This document shows positions 9,465 through 20,556 of a DNA stretch of 64,000 bases, one piece after another. The DNA comes from Paraburkholderia solisilvae (GTDB taxonomy: Bacteria > Pseudomonadota > Gammaproteobacteria > Burkholderiales > Burkholderiaceae): assembly GCF_902859875.1 (NCBI RefSeq), contig NZ_CADIKF010000003.1:186001-250000 (forward strand), read 5' to 3'. Made by a program: the position numbers and the translations under genes. Numbering within the stretch: the stretch's first letter is position 1; the number at the start of each line of letters is the position of its first letter. The notes beneath the pieces are model-generated. The model saw nothing but the letters and a program-made list of their open reading frames with translations, had not been told where the DNA came from and did not search any database.

Positions 9465-10432
9465 AAGTTCTGCAGGTCGATCAGGATCTGGCGCGTCGCG
9501 AGCGGCGTGCCGCCGAGGTACGTATTGAGCAGAAAGCGCATCAGCGTCTTGCTTTGCGCCACCGTCTGGGCACGATGGTAATCGTCCTGCTCCATATCGA
9601 GCAAGGTCTGGCCGGATACGACCGGCCATGGCGCGGGTACATCGTCGGAGGCATCGCACACGCCGCGCGCCGGGTCGAACACATAACGGCCGCCCGGTAC
9701 GACCGGCTGCCGCGCGACCGTGCGGTCGAGCGCCATCGCGTAGCCGGTCTCGCGCAGCAGCACGCGCTCGAACGAACGCAGCACCTGGACCGGCGGCTCG
9801 TCGTGCGCGAGACGCGTGAGCGTCACCATATAGTGATGAAAGAGCTGCGGATGCGGATCTTCGCGCGCACAGAACTTGACCAGCAGTTCGTTCACATAGA
9901 AACCGCACAGCAACGCGTCGCCGGCCAGCGGCCGCATCCCGCCGACCCATTCGGCGCCGGTCAGCGTACGCATCTCGGACTTGCCGGTCCAGGCGAGCGA
10001 GAGCGGCTGGAAGGTCTGCAGCACGCCGCGCAGCGCCGAATGCGGACGCTTCGCGCCTTTCGCGACAAGCGCGAGGCGGCCGTGATCGCGCGACAGTACG
10101 TCGAGAATCAGGCTGGTTTCGCGGTATGGGTAGCTGTGCAAAACGAACGCCGGCTGCTCGGAAATGCGGTATTCGGAGACGGGCGGGCGCGACGGGCGTC
10201 GCGCGGACTTCGTCGCGCGCCGCTCGCCTGCTTTGGGATGGGTTTGACCGGCAGTCTGATCTTCAGACTGCCCGCGCGCTTCGAGCAGCGCCTGGTCGGC
10301 GATATCGTCACCGGGCGTACGCGCCGCCGCGGACGGCTTCGACGGTTTCGATGAAGGGCGCTTTGCGCGCGCGCGGGCCGGCGCGGCCGGCTCGGGCGGA
10401 TCGTCAGCGCCGGGTTCGGATGGCTGCGTCAT
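9461..10432 (-). CDS. recO: DNA repair protein RecO with long N-terminal extension
   Basis: RecO works with RecR to load RecA on SSB-coated single-stranded DNA in the RecFOR pathway. The family fold begins near residue 87 ([18 protein letters not shown]) with an OB domain, then a helical domain ([11 protein letters not shown]). Before it lie about 85 Pro/Ala/Lys/Arg-rich residues that look disordered and basic; usual RecO proteins are about 240 residues, this one 323. I chose the ATG at 10432, just past the era stop; an upstream start at 10459 would overlap era. In the era-recO-pdxJ order it follows era directly. Confidence 0.92.
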   Translation of the reverse strand: MTQPSEPGADDPPEPAAPARARAKRPSSKPSKPSAAARTPGDDIADQALLEARGQSEDQTAGQTHPKAGERRATKSARRPSRPPVSEYRISEQPAFVLHSYPYRETSLILDVLSRDHGRLALVAKGAKRPHSALRGVLQTFQPLSLAWTGKSEMRTLTGAEWVGGMRPLAGDALLCGFYVNELLVKFCAREDPHPQLFHHYMVTLTRLAHDEPPVQVLRSFERVLLRETGYAMALDRTVARQPVVPGGRYVFDPARGVCDASDDVPAPWPVVSGQTLLDMEQDDYHRAQTVAQSKTLMRFLLNTYLGGTPLATRQILIDLQNL

Positions 10433-10439
10433 CCATGCG

Positions 10440-11339
10440 TCATTCGTACCCATACGCACGCAGTCCGGCTTCGTTGTCGGCCCACCCGCTCCTCACCTTG
10501 ATAAAGGTCTCGAGGTACACCGGACCGTCGAACAGCTTTTCCATATCGAGACGCGCCTCGGTGCTGATCTGTTTCAGCTTCGCGCCCTTCTGGCCGATGA
10601 TCATCGCCTTGTGCGAATCGCGCTCGACAAGAATGGTCGCGAAAACACGGCGCAGGCGCCCTTCCGTCTCGAACTTGTCGATCACCACCGTGCTCGTGTA
10701 CGGCAACTCGTCGCCGGTCCAGCGGAAGACCTTCTCGCGCAGAATCTCGGCGGCGAGAAAACGCTCGCTGCGATCGGTCAGATCGTCCTCGCCGTAGATC
10801 GGCTCGCCTTCCGGCAGATACGGCTTCACGGTCGTGAATAACCGCTGGATGTCGTCCGGGTTCTTGGCCGACAGCGGCACGATTTCCTTGAAATCGCGCA
10901 AGCCGGCCATCTGCTGCATGAACGGGAACAGCGAGTCCTTGTCGCTCACGCGATCGAGCTTGTTTGCGATCAGCAGCACCGGGGCGGACGGCGGAATCAG
11001 ATCGAGCACCAGCTGATCGTCCGGCCCGAAGCGGCCCGCTTCGATCACGAACAGGATCGCGTCGACCGACGTCAGCGTCGACGTCACCGCGCGGTTCAGC
11101 GAACGGTTCAGCGCGCCGCTGTGGCGCGTCTGGAAACCGGGCGTATCGACGAAGATGTACTGCGCGTCGTCGAGCGTGCGGATGCCGGTGATGCGATGAC
11201 GCGTCGTCTGCGCCTTGCGCGACGTGATGCTGACCTTCTGGCCGACCAGCGCGTTCATCAGCGTCGACTTGCCGACGTTCGGACGGCCAACGATGGCAAC
11301 CATGCCGCAGCGGAATCCAGGGGGAGTGAGCGTGTTCAT
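10440..11339 (-). CDS. era: GTPase Era
   Basis: Era is an essential GTPase that binds the 3' end of 16S rRNA and assists 30S subunit maturation. At 299 residues it is standard length. The G motifs are GRPNVGKST (G1), DTPGF (G3) and NKLD (G4). The C-terminal KH domain has [12 protein letters not shown]. It follows rnc by 138 bases, the conserved rnc-era pairing that links rRNA processing with subunit assembly. Confidence 0.98.
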   Translation of the reverse strand: MNTLTPPGFRCGMVAIVGRPNVGKSTLMNALVGQKVSITSRKAQTTRHRITGIRTLDDAQYIFVDTPGFQTRHSGALNRSLNRAVTSTLTSVDAILFVIEAGRFGPDDQLVLDLIPPSAPVLLIANKLDRVSDKDSLFPFMQQMAGLRDFKEIVPLSAKNPDDIQRLFTTVKPYLPEGEPIYGEDDLTDRSERFLAAEILREKVFRWTGDELPYTSTVVIDKFETEGRLRRVFATILVERDSHKAMIIGQKGAKLKQISTEARLDMEKLFDGPVYLETFIKVRSGWADNEAGLRAYGYE

Positions 11340-11477
11340 ATTTCGGGCTACGGCAAACGAAGACCGGCGTGCATCGCGCGACAGACACGCGGGAACAGCA
11401 GAAGCTGCGGCACGGCGGCGGTAATCGGGTGAATCAATCGGAAACTGTCGGGGTCAATCCGCGTGGATCGGGGTGAA

Positions 11478-13070
11478 TCAGTGGCCTGCATCGGCGGCGC
11501 GGGTGTGCAACGCGCTCGCGACGCCGGCTTCCAGGTCGGCTTCCGCAGTCGCCGCGCCAGCGGCTTCACGGCTGCGGGACGTCAATTTTTCGGTGCTGCG
11601 TGCGGCGGCTTCAAAATTGTCGGCCGGTTTGTCCCGTTCCGGCGCGCTGACGGCCGGACGGGCGGCGGCTTCGGGTTTGTCCGCGGGCCTTTCAATGGCC
11701 CTTTCGCCTGCCTTGTCGGCGGCTGATTTTTCAGCAGTCTTTTCGGCGGATTTGTCGGTGGGTTTGTCGGCCGGCTTGTCGCCTGGTTTGTCGGCGAGCG
11801 GCGGGTTTGCGGTTTTCTCCGCGGCACGTTCGACCGCCTTCTCGATGGCCTTTTCCGCTGACCTGTCGGCCGGGCGCACGCCGGCTTCCGGCTTGTCCGC
11901 CGCCCTCTCGCCCTGGCGGTTCGCGATATCGGTTTTGTCAGCGGCAGGGTCCGGCGGGCGCGTCGCCGCGTCGGTCCGGTCGGCCGGCCGCTCGACGCGC
12001 TCCGCCTTTTCGCTGCGGGCGCTCTTGTCTTCAACGCGCTCGGCGAGTTTATCGGCAGCTTTGTCCGCGGCCCTTTCCGCGGCCTTTTCCGGTTTCTCCG
12101 CCTTTTCCTTATCCGCGCCGGTCTGGCTTTGGCTGTATTCGACGTGTGCGGCACGTATCACCGCGATCGGCGCCACGCCGTTCGCCGCGTTCGCCGCCGA
12201 CGGGACAGCGCGTTCCGCGGCCCCTTCCGCCGCGGCTGCGCGGGCTTCGCCACGCGCCGCACGCTCGGCCTTGCGCTGGTCCGGCGCGCGCAGATCGAGC
12301 GCGGTTTGCACGCCGGTCACGCCGGGAACGATTTCAGCTTCCACGTTCTTCGCGGCACGCGCGCTCTTCGAGCGCTTCGGCTTCGCGACCACGGCAGGCG
12401 CCGCCGCCATCACGTCGTCGAGCGCCTTCTTCGCAGCCGCCTGCTCGGCGGCGCGCCGGCTTGCGCCGGAGCCGGTCACCTTGACGTCGAGTTTCGGCAC
12501 CGCGCACTCGACCTCGAACTGCTGATTGTGCGCCGCACCATGCGTTGCGATCACCGTATAGGTGGGCAACGCAATCTTGTGCCCCTGCAGGTACTCCTGC
12601 AGCAGCGTCTTCGCATCCTTGCCGAGCGTGCGCGGGTCGATATGGTCGAGAATCGGCACGTACAGCCGCTTGATCACGGTCTGCGCGGCCTCGAACCCGC
12701 CGTCGAGAAAGATCGCGCCCAGAATGGCTTCGAGCGTGTCCGCGAGGATCGACGGCCGGCGAAAGCCGCCGCTGCGCAGTTCGCCTTCCCCCAGACGCAG
12801 CCCCTCTGAAATATTCAGGGCCTGAGCAATTTCGTAGAGCGACTGCTGTTTGACGAGGTTCGCGCGTACCCGGGACAGGTCGCCTTCGTCGAGCTTGCTG
12901 AAACGTTGGAACAAAAGTGCCGCCACCGCGCAGTTGAGAACGGAGTCGCCGAGAAACTCGAGCCGTTCGTTATGCGTGGCACTGTGACTGCGGTGAGTGA
13001 GAGCCTGGCGCAGCAATTCCGCATTGCGAAATTCATAGCGCAGCCGGCTTTCCAGCGGAGATGAAGGCAT
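11478..13070 (-). CDS. rnc: Ribonuclease III with 300-residue charged tail
   Basis: RNase III cleaves double-stranded RNA, including the rRNA precursor. The catalytic domain (residues 1-145) has [10 protein letters not shown] with Glu38 and Asp42, and [10 protein letters not shown] with Asp111 and Glu114. A double-stranded RNA-binding domain covers about 153-222. The family normally ends there; this protein continues to 530 residues. The tail, about 310 residues, is Ala/Lys/Asp/Glu-rich with repeated DKPADK-, AEKAADK- and ERPADK-like units, and looks disordered or as a charged helix. The tail DNA is correspondingly repetitive. Function of the core is certain; the tail is unexplained. Confidence 0.95.
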   Translation of the reverse strand: MPSSPLESRLRYEFRNAELLRQALTHRSHSATHNERLEFLGDSVLNCAVAALLFQRFSKLDEGDLSRVRANLVKQQSLYEIAQALNISEGLRLGEGELRSGGFRRPSILADTLEAILGAIFLDGGFEAAQTVIKRLYVPILDHIDPRTLGKDAKTLLQEYLQGHKIALPTYTVIATHGAAHNQQFEVECAVPKLDVKVTGSGASRRAAEQAAAKKALDDVMAAAPAVVAKPKRSKSARAAKNVEAEIVPGVTGVQTALDLRAPDQRKAERAARGEARAAAAEGAAERAVPSAANAANGVAPIAVIRAAHVEYSQSQTGADKEKAEKPEKAAERAADKAADKLAERVEDKSARSEKAERVERPADRTDAATRPPDPAADKTDIANRQGERAADKPEAGVRPADRSAEKAIEKAVERAAEKTANPPLADKPGDKPADKPTDKSAEKTAEKSAADKAGERAIERPADKPEAAARPAVSAPERDKPADNFEAAARSTEKLTSRSREAAGAATAEADLEAGVASALHTRAADAGH

Positions 13071-13173
13071 GGGCAGAGTATAACGCGGGCGCTTGCCCGG
13101 GCGAAAACGCGGACCGGCACGCGAACAGGCGTGGTGTTGCGGCGTTACCGCACATTCTTAAAGTAGCGTGGTA

Positions 13174-13198
13174 ACACGCCGCGCGAGTTTCGCGGCGT
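13174..13198. other. Hairpin between lepB and rnc
   Basis: CACGCCGCG and CGCGGCGTG form a 9-bp stem around a 7-base loop in the 287-base gap 13071-13357. No U-tract follows, so it is not a standard terminator. I find no convincing small gene in this gap. Confidence 0.4.
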
Positions 13199-13357
13199 GA
13201 TGGGCGGCATGTTTCGCAGTGTGTTTCGAGATGGCGATTCGATCGAGGTGACCGCGAGCGTCGACGCTCGTGATGGCGTGACGCGCAGGCCGTCATGCGG
13301 GAAAGCGAATCGCGCACGGCACGCATTCACCGCGCGACCGATCCGCCACGGCGCAGC

Positions 13358-14251
13358 TCACTCGAACGAGCCGATCCGCTTGAGATTGCTGAAGTTCATC
13401 CAGATGAAGAACGCGCGGCCGACGATATTCGCGTCCGGTACGAAACCCCAGTAACGGCTGTCCGCGCTGTTATCGCGGTTGTCGCCCATCATGAAGTAGT
13501 TGCCCGGCGGCACCGTGCAGATCACGCCGCGATCGTTGTAGTTGCAATTGTTCCGGTACGGGTAGTCTTCCGCGCCGACGATAAACGGCGGTACCGCCGG
13601 ATTGTTCAGAATGCGGTTCTTGCGGCCGTTGATATCTTCTTCGAACTGCTTCGCATAGCCGATGCGCTCTTCATCGAAGAAATCGGGCAGCGGCGTCTCG
13701 GGAACCGCCTTGCCGTTGATCGTCAGCTTCTTGTCCTGATACGAGACCACGTCGCCCGGCAGACCGATCACGCGCTTGATGTAATCGACCGATTCATCCT
13801 TCGGATAGCGGAACACCACGACGTCGCCGCGCTGCAGCGGACGGCCCGAGGTGACCTTCGTGTTCGTGATCGGCAGGCGCAGTCCGTAGTCGAACTTGTT
13901 CACCAGGATAAAGTCGCCGACGAGCAGTGTCGGCACCATCGAGCCGGACGGAATCTTGAACGGCTCGACCACGAACGAACGCACGACGAACACGACCAGA
14001 ATGACCGGAAAGAAGCTCGCCGTGTATTCGAGCCACCACGGCTGGCGCAGCTTTTCGTCGCGCAGTTTCGCCCGCGTCTGCGCCGGGTTTTCATCGGCGA
14101 AGCGCTCGCCGACGCGCTCCTGCTGGCGGTCGAACTCGGCGACGGCCGCATCCGCCGCGAGCCGCCGACGCGGCACGAAAAAGAGCTTGTCCGCAACCCA
14201 CGCAATGCCCGTCAAGACGACGAGCACAAAAAGAATCAATGCAAAATTCAT
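13358..14251 (-). CDS. lepB: Signal peptidase I
   Basis: LepB is the inner-membrane serine protease that removes signal peptides from exported proteins. The 297-residue protein has two N-terminal membrane segments (about 3-22 and 80-96). The catalytic Ser104 lies in IPSGSMVPTL and the general-base Lys159 in YIKRVIGLPGD. The late MGDNRDNSADSRYWG box is present. I chose the ATG at 14251, 23 bases after the lepA stop. The lepA-lepB-rnc order is conserved in many proteobacteria. Confidence 0.97.
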   Translation of the reverse strand: MNFALILFVLVVLTGIAWVADKLFFVPRRRLAADAAVAEFDRQQERVGERFADENPAQTRAKLRDEKLRQPWWLEYTASFFPVILVVFVVRSFVVEPFKIPSGSMVPTLLVGDFILVNKFDYGLRLPITNTKVTSGRPLQRGDVVVFRYPKDESVDYIKRVIGLPGDVVSYQDKKLTINGKAVPETPLPDFFDEERIGYAKQFEEDINGRKNRILNNPAVPPFIVGAEDYPYRNNCNYNDRGVICTVPPGNYFMMGDNRDNSADSRYWGFVPDANIVGRAFFIWMNFSNLKRIGSFE

Positions 14252-14274
14252 TGAGGGATTTTCCGTTGTTCGTC

Positions 14275-16068
<1,794 letters not shown>

Positions 16069-16089
16069 TCAAGGCCGGGGAAGCAAAGC

Positions 16090-16125
16090 AAAAAAGGCGC
16101 GCTCGGTGGGTCGCGAAGCACGCCT
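16090..16125 (-). terminator. Intrinsic terminator or attenuator between the glutaredoxin-like gene and lepA
   Basis: On the minus strand AGGCGTGC pairs with GCGCGCCT (8 bp, one G-U), followed by a T6 run. It lies after the glutaredoxin-like gene and before the lepA start, so it would limit read-through from the envelope-stress operon into lepA. Confidence 0.6.
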
Positions 16126-16182
16126 CGTAAACTGACTGAAAAACTTGTCTATTTTAGCCGAAAAGGGGTCCGGCAGGCGGAT

Positions 16183-16491
16183 TTACGGGAGTGCCGGACT
16201 TGCCGGTGCGTTGTTTCGCGCGCTCAGCACCGCGCGCACGCGCACTTCATCGAAGTGGTAGCGGCACAGTTCGACACCGTCGCAGCTCAGCACCGGCACC
16301 GCTTCGTTGTAGCGCGCTTCGAGCGCCGGGTCGGCGTCGATATCGATCACGTCCACGCGCGCGCCGAACTCGGCAAGCAGCGGTTCAAGCGCCGCGCGCA
16401 TGTCGTCACACAGATGACACCATGCGCGCCCGTATAGCGTGAGCACCGCCGGGCACGTTGCTGCTTGCGAGGTCGGCGTGCCGTGCGTCAC
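16183..16491 (-). CDS. Glutaredoxin-like (DUF836-type) thiol protein
   Basis: A 102-residue thioredoxin-fold protein with LTLYGRAWCHLCDDM, giving a CHLC active site at residues 25-28, and the cis-proline segment EAVPVLSCDGVEL. The family is glutaredoxin-like; its substrates are not established. Its GTG start at 16491 overlaps the mucD stop (GTGA), indicating translational coupling to the periplasmic protease gene. The protein has no signal peptide and should be cytoplasmic. A terminator follows the gene. Confidence 0.85.
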   Translation of the reverse strand: MTHGTPTSQAATCPAVLTLYGRAWCHLCDDMRAALEPLLAEFGARVDVIDIDADPALEARYNEAVPVLSCDGVELCRYHFDEVRVRAVLSARNNAPASPALP

Positions 16492-18011
16492 TTCTGCGAC
16501 GACGCGCGCGGCCGGATCGGCACGAACTGCGTGTTGTCGCCCCGGCGCACGAGCAGCGCGACCATCTTCTGCGGATCCAGATGCGCGGTGAGTTCGTCGA
16601 ACTGCTTTGCGCTCGTCACGTCGGTATCGCCGACCCGCAAGATGATGTCGCCCTTCTCCAGTCCGACCCGCGCCGCCGGCCCGTCCACCGCGTCGACCTG
16701 CACGCCGTTGCGCAGCTTCAGCGACTTCATCTGGTCCGACGGGATGTCGCTGACCGCGATGCCCAGTGCGTTCGACGGCGGTTGCTTCGGCGCAGGCGGC
16801 TTGCGCTGGTCGGTGCGCGCGGCCTTGTCCGGCTGCATCTCGGCGACCGTCACCGACAGATCGCGCGTCTGGCCCTTGCGCCAGATGGTGATCGTCGTCT
16901 TCGTACCGGGCTTCGTATCGCCGACCATGCGCGGCAAGTCGGTTGCGGTATCGACCGGATGGCCATTGAACTTCAGGATGATGTCGCCCGGCTGCACACC
17001 GGCCTTGTCCGCCGGGCCGCCCGGCTCGACGCTGCTCACCAGCGCGCCCTGCGCCTTCGGCAGGCCGAGCGAATCGGCGACATCCTTCGTGACCTCGCCG
17101 ATCGCCACCGCGATGCGCCCGCGCACGACTTTGCCCGACGTCTTCAGCTGATCGGCAACGCGCATCGCCTCGTCGATCGGAATCGCGAACGAGATGCCCA
17201 TAAACCCGCCGGTGCGGCTGTAGATCTGCGAGTTGATGCCGATCACCTCGCCTTGCATATTGATGAGCGGGCCGCCCGAGTTGCCCGGGTTCACTGCGAC
17301 GTCGGTCTGGATAAACGGCAGATAGTCGCCGGTGTCGCGGCCCTTCGCGCTGACGATGCCCGCCGTCACCGTATTCTCGAGGCCGAACGGCGAGCCGATC
17401 GCGACCACCCATTCGCCGACGCGCACCTTGTTCGAATCGCCGATCGTCACGGTCGGCAGGTTCGTCGCGTTGATCTTCACGACCGCGACATCGGTGCGGT
17501 CGTCGACGCCGATCAGCTTCGCCTTGAATTCGCGCTTGTCGGTCAGCGTCACGTAGATCGTGTCCGCATCGTCGATCACGTGCGCATTGGTCATCACGTA
17601 ACCGTCGGACGACAGGATGAAGCCCGAGCCGACGCCGCTGTTCGTTTCGGAGTCGCTGTTGTCCTGCTGCGAGTCGCCTCCCTGACCGCCCTGGCTGCCG
17701 CCCTGGCCTCCCGGACTGTCGTTGCCGCCGCCATGCGGCGATTGCGGCGACTGCGGCATCGGAATGCCGAAGAAGCGGCGGAAAAACTCGGACATGTCGC
17801 CGTCGTCCATCCCCGGCGGCAGGCCGCGATTGCTGGTCGGCACATGCGCGGTGGTGCGGATATTGACGACCGCGGGACCGACCTTGTCGACGAGGTCGGT
17901 GAAATCGGGGAGGCTGGCTGCGGGCGCTGCCACTGCCGCGTGCGGCAGAAACGGCAGGCAAGCCACTAGCCATGCGGCCGCGAGGAATTTGCGCACCGAG
18001 AGAGTCGTCAT
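16488..18011 (-). CDS. mucD: Periplasmic serine protease MucD (DegP/DegQ family)
   Basis: An HtrA protease that degrades misfolded periplasmic proteins. A signal peptide covers about residues 1-29. The protease domain has His144 (TNAHVI), Asp174 (RTDVAVVKI) and Ser245 (NPGNSGGPL). Two PDZ domains follow, near 280-370 and 410-500. A Gly/Ser/Gln-rich loop at 90-125 corresponds to the flexible LA loop of DegP. At 507 residues it is slightly long for the family. It lies 19 bases after rseB in the classical rpoE-rseA-rseB-mucD order, so it should be induced by envelope stress. Confidence 0.96.
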   Translation of the reverse strand: MTTLSVRKFLAAAWLVACLPFLPHAAVAAPAASLPDFTDLVDKVGPAVVNIRTTAHVPTSNRGLPPGMDDGDMSEFFRRFFGIPMPQSPQSPHGGGNDSPGGQGGSQGGQGGDSQQDNSDSETNSGVGSGFILSSDGYVMTNAHVIDDADTIYVTLTDKREFKAKLIGVDDRTDVAVVKINATNLPTVTIGDSNKVRVGEWVVAIGSPFGLENTVTAGIVSAKGRDTGDYLPFIQTDVAVNPGNSGGPLINMQGEVIGINSQIYSRTGGFMGISFAIPIDEAMRVADQLKTSGKVVRGRIAVAIGEVTKDVADSLGLPKAQGALVSSVEPGGPADKAGVQPGDIILKFNGHPVDTATDLPRMVGDTKPGTKTTITIWRKGQTRDLSVTVAEMQPDKAARTDQRKPPAPKQPPSNALGIAVSDIPSDQMKSLKLRNGVQVDAVDGPAARVGLEKGDIILRVGDTDVTSAKQFDELTAHLDPQKMVALLVRRGDNTQFVPIRPRASSQK

Positions 18012-18030
18012 GTCGTCGTAAGCCGGTGGA

Positions 18031-19077
18031 TTACTTGGGAGGTTTGTATTCTATGGCAGACGCGAATTGCTGCAACGTGGCCTGGGGCACTTCGCCGAGC
18101 AGGGTTATCCAGAAGTCGCCGCGACGCTTGACGAGCACGTGGGTCGCCCCGCTGCTGCCCGCGCCTTCCTTGCGCGTATTTTTTTCGACGGGCTCGACGA
18201 AGATCGAGATGGCCGCGAGGCCATCCGAAAACACCATCTGATCGACCGGAATCGGCGGATTGCCGGGGTCGTGCGCGGCCATCGGGCGCCGCAGTTCACG
18301 GATTTTTCTGAAACCCGGCACATTCGGCGTGATCTGCCAGCCCTGCGTTTCCATATCGACCGGCTCGACCGGCGGACGCACAACCGTCCAGCCGGCGGTA
18401 TTGCGAATGCCTGCCGCGATCGGCGCCTTGTCGACCGGCACGCCGATGCGGATCTGCGAGAACGACAGTTGTTCGAGCACGTCGCCGCTCGGGTCGAGCG
18501 TCTGCGCGCGCAGCAGCAGACCGGTTTTCGTGTCGGCCCACAGCTTGTACGCGAAACGGTACGCGTCTTTCGGATCGAGTTCGATCACATCCGCTTCGAG
18601 GCCCGCAACGCGGTCGCGGCCGAGAATCTTCGGCTCGTACACGGACAGCACGTCGTCGCTGCTCGCGGACAGCAGTGCGGGGAACGAATCCTTGTTCTGC
18701 CGTTGTTCGACGACGCACAAGTGCCGCTCCGGCACGAACGTATAGAGCTCGTCGTTATGACGCAGCATCTTGCGCGGTTTGCCGTCGAGGCTTTCGAGCT
18801 GCTCGTATTCGCCGTCGTTGCGCGTTGCATAGTGCGAAATGCGCGACGTCTGCACGAACGTGCCGCGCTGATAGACGAATGCGCCTTCGTAGTTCTGCTG
18901 TTGCGCGGCCTGATGGATCCGGTTGAGCAGGTCGGCCGCCGTATGGCGGGCCGACGAGTCGTCTTGCGCGAATGCGCGCGGCGCGGCGGATAACGCTGAA
19001 AGCAACGCGGCTGCACAGAAGAGCAGTGCCGGCAGCCGTCCCCAGGTTGTCGTTTTATTGAACCGCAAAGTCTGCAT
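18031..19077 (-). CDS. rseB: Sigma-E regulatory protein RseB/MucB
   Basis: RseB is a periplasmic lipid sensor that binds the anti-sigma factor RseA and protects it from DegS-type cleavage. The 348-residue protein has a signal peptide (about 1-37, ending APRAFA). The MucB/RseB N-terminal domain contains NYEGAFVYQRG and the C-terminal domain ends before the stop. It starts 4 bases after the rseA stop, so the two are coupled. Confidence 0.95.
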   Translation of the reverse strand: MQTLRFNKTTTWGRLPALLFCAAALLSALSAAPRAFAQDDSSARHTAADLLNRIHQAAQQQNYEGAFVYQRGTFVQTSRISHYATRNDGEYEQLESLDGKPRKMLRHNDELYTFVPERHLCVVEQRQNKDSFPALLSASSDDVLSVYEPKILGRDRVAGLEADVIELDPKDAYRFAYKLWADTKTGLLLRAQTLDPSGDVLEQLSFSQIRIGVPVDKAPIAAGIRNTAGWTVVRPPVEPVDMETQGWQITPNVPGFRKIRELRRPMAAHDPGNPPIPVDQMVFSDGLAAISIFVEPVEKNTRKEGAGSSGATHVLVKRRGDFWITLLGEVPQATLQQFASAIEYKPPK

Positions 19078-19081
19078 CGAG

Positions 19082-19729
19082 CTATTGGCCCTGCGTGGTG
19101 ACGGCCGCGCGGATCAGCGGCATCGTACCGGCCATCACCGGCTGCTGCGCGAACTGCTGATGGGCTTCCAGATACTGATCGAGACTGGCGTCACGGATGA
19201 TGTTCGCGTCCTGCACCGCCGGCTGTGCGGTGGCCATCGGCATCGACGCCATCGCCACACGCCGCAGCGGGTCGCCCGACGATACCGATGCGACCTGTGC
19301 GCTTTGCATGCCGGTGTTTGCGCCCTGCAGTTGCGGCACCACGATCCACGTCAGCGTGGCCGCGGCGGCTGCGACCGCGAAGGCCGGCACAAGACGGCGG
19401 CCGAGCGGATTGCGCAGCGCGCCGAGCCGGCCGCGCGCAGCCGATGACGGCGCAACGAAATGTGCTTCGCTCTCGAAGCGCGCCGCAAAGCCGCTCATGA
19501 ACGTGCGGCTCGCAGCCGCATTCAATGCGAGATCGTCGGAACGCAGCGCGTCGCCGATCAGATGATAGTCCGACCATGCCGCGCGATCCTGGTGATCGAG
19601 CGCGGCAATGAACGCGCCCGGCCCGTCATGCCCCTCACCGTGCCATTCGCCGTCGATCAGCGCGGATAGACGCTCGCCTTGCGAGCTCGTTTGCAGACTG
19701 GCTTGCGAACGCATCGAAACCGACCCCAT
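19082..19729 (-). CDS. rseA: Anti-sigma-E factor RseA/MucA
   Basis: An inner-membrane anti-sigma factor that holds RpoE inactive until regulated proteolysis. The N-terminal part has the RseA pattern (GERLSALIDGEW, then WSDYHLIGDALRS). A single membrane segment lies near residues 113-130 (FAVAAAAATLTWIVV), and the Gln/Ala-rich C-terminal part would be periplasmic. I chose the ATG at 19729 because GGGGAG lies 5 bases upstream; ATG 19741 and GTG 19753 are in-frame alternatives. The protein is 215 residues with this start. Confidence 0.92.
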   Translation of the reverse strand: MGSVSMRSQASLQTSSQGERLSALIDGEWHGEGHDGPGAFIAALDHQDRAAWSDYHLIGDALRSDDLALNAAASRTFMSGFAARFESEAHFVAPSSAARGRLGALRNPLGRRLVPAFAVAAAAATLTWIVVPQLQGANTGMQSAQVASVSSGDPLRRVAMASMPMATAQPAVQDANIIRDASLDQYLEAHQQFAQQPVMAGTMPLIRAAVTTQGQ

Positions 19730-19862
19730 GATGCTCCCCATCTTGACAGACACCCCGTAGTGACACCACCTGACTCAGATATTGCACCGCCGCCCCGTGA
19801 GACGTGGAAAGCCGCCTGAATGCGCCGGCCCATATGGCCGACCACACAATTTACCAGCGGAT

Positions 19863-20462
19863 TTACCAGCGTTTGCCCTCGGGGGTGTCCAGCAGCGGAC
19901 GCAATTTTGCCGCAATGGCTTCGCGAGCGCGGAAAATTCTCGATCTGACGGTGCCGATCGGGCAGCCCATCATGTCGGCGATTTCCTCGTAACTCAAACC
20001 CTCAATTTCACGAAGAGTAATGGCGGTGCGCAGTTCTTCCGGTAAAACCGCCATCGCAGCATTGACCGTCTCTGCGATCTGTTTGCTCATCAACATCGAC
20101 TCGGGCGTGTTGATATCCCTTAGTTGGTCGGCATCCGAGAAAGTTTCAGCCTCTTCGGCATCCGCTTCGGTCGACGTGGGCGCCCGCCGGCCCTGCGTCG
20201 CAAGGTAGTTCTTCGCCGTATTCACGGCAATCCGGTACAACCACGTATAGAACGCCGATTCGCCGCGGAATTGGGGCAGCGCCCGGTATGCCTTGATGAA
20301 CGCATCCTGGGCCACGTCCTCGACCTCGGCGGGATCCCGCACGAGGCGCGAGATCAGCCGGATGATCTTGCGATGGTACTTCGTGACCAGAAGCTCGAAC
20401 GCGGCCTTGTCGCCGTTCTGCACGCGTTCGACCAGCACCTGATCAATTTCTTTTTCGCTCAC
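19863..20462 (-). CDS. rpoE: RNA polymerase sigma factor RpoE (ECF type)
   Basis: The envelope-stress sigma factor of the ECF02 type. Region 2 shows FELLVTKYHRKI and EDVAQDAFIKAYRALPQFRGES; region 4 shows LPEELRTAITLREIEGLSYEEIADMMGCPIGTVRSRIFRARE. The 199-residue length is standard. The start is a GTG at 20462. RseA, RseB and MucD follow downstream. A TACAAT on the minus strand (20498-20503) and GTTAC repeats (20525-20556) lie just upstream and suggest a promoter with ECF-like -35 elements, consistent with autoregulation known for this family. Confidence 0.96.
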   Translation of the reverse strand: MSEKEIDQVLVERVQNGDKAAFELLVTKYHRKIIRLISRLVRDPAEVEDVAQDAFIKAYRALPQFRGESAFYTWLYRIAVNTAKNYLATQGRRAPTSTEADAEEAETFSDADQLRDINTPESMLMSKQIAETVNAAMAVLPEELRTAITLREIEGLSYEEIADMMGCPIGTVRSRIFRAREAIAAKLRPLLDTPEGKRW

Positions 20463-20524
20463 CTGATAAATCCGTTAGCTAGGGCCCGCGGGGCACCATT
20501 GTAGCGTCCCCTTCATCCCGTCAC

Positions 20525-20556
20525 GTTACAGCAGTAACGGCGGTTACAGTCGTTAC
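20525..20556. promoter_or_regulatory. Four GTTAC/GTAAC elements at 9-nt spacing upstream of rpoE
   Basis: GTTAC occurs at 20525, 20543 and 20552 and its complement GTAAC at 20534, each exactly 9 bases apart. On the minus strand several read TGTAAC, which resembles ECF-sigma -35 elements. The array sits 63-94 bases before the rpoE start and touches the stop of the upstream gene. A regulatory role is inference. Confidence 0.45.

Noticed and set aside
13033..13326. Short frames in the lepB-rnc gap as a possible missing small gene
   Set aside because: Products are Arg/His/Cys-rich with no hydrophobic segment; related genomes may carry a DUF4845 membrane protein between lepB and rnc, but nothing like it is seen here.
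16458..17969. A 503-codon plus-strand frame opposite mucD
   Set aside because: Shadow frame of the DegP-type protease.
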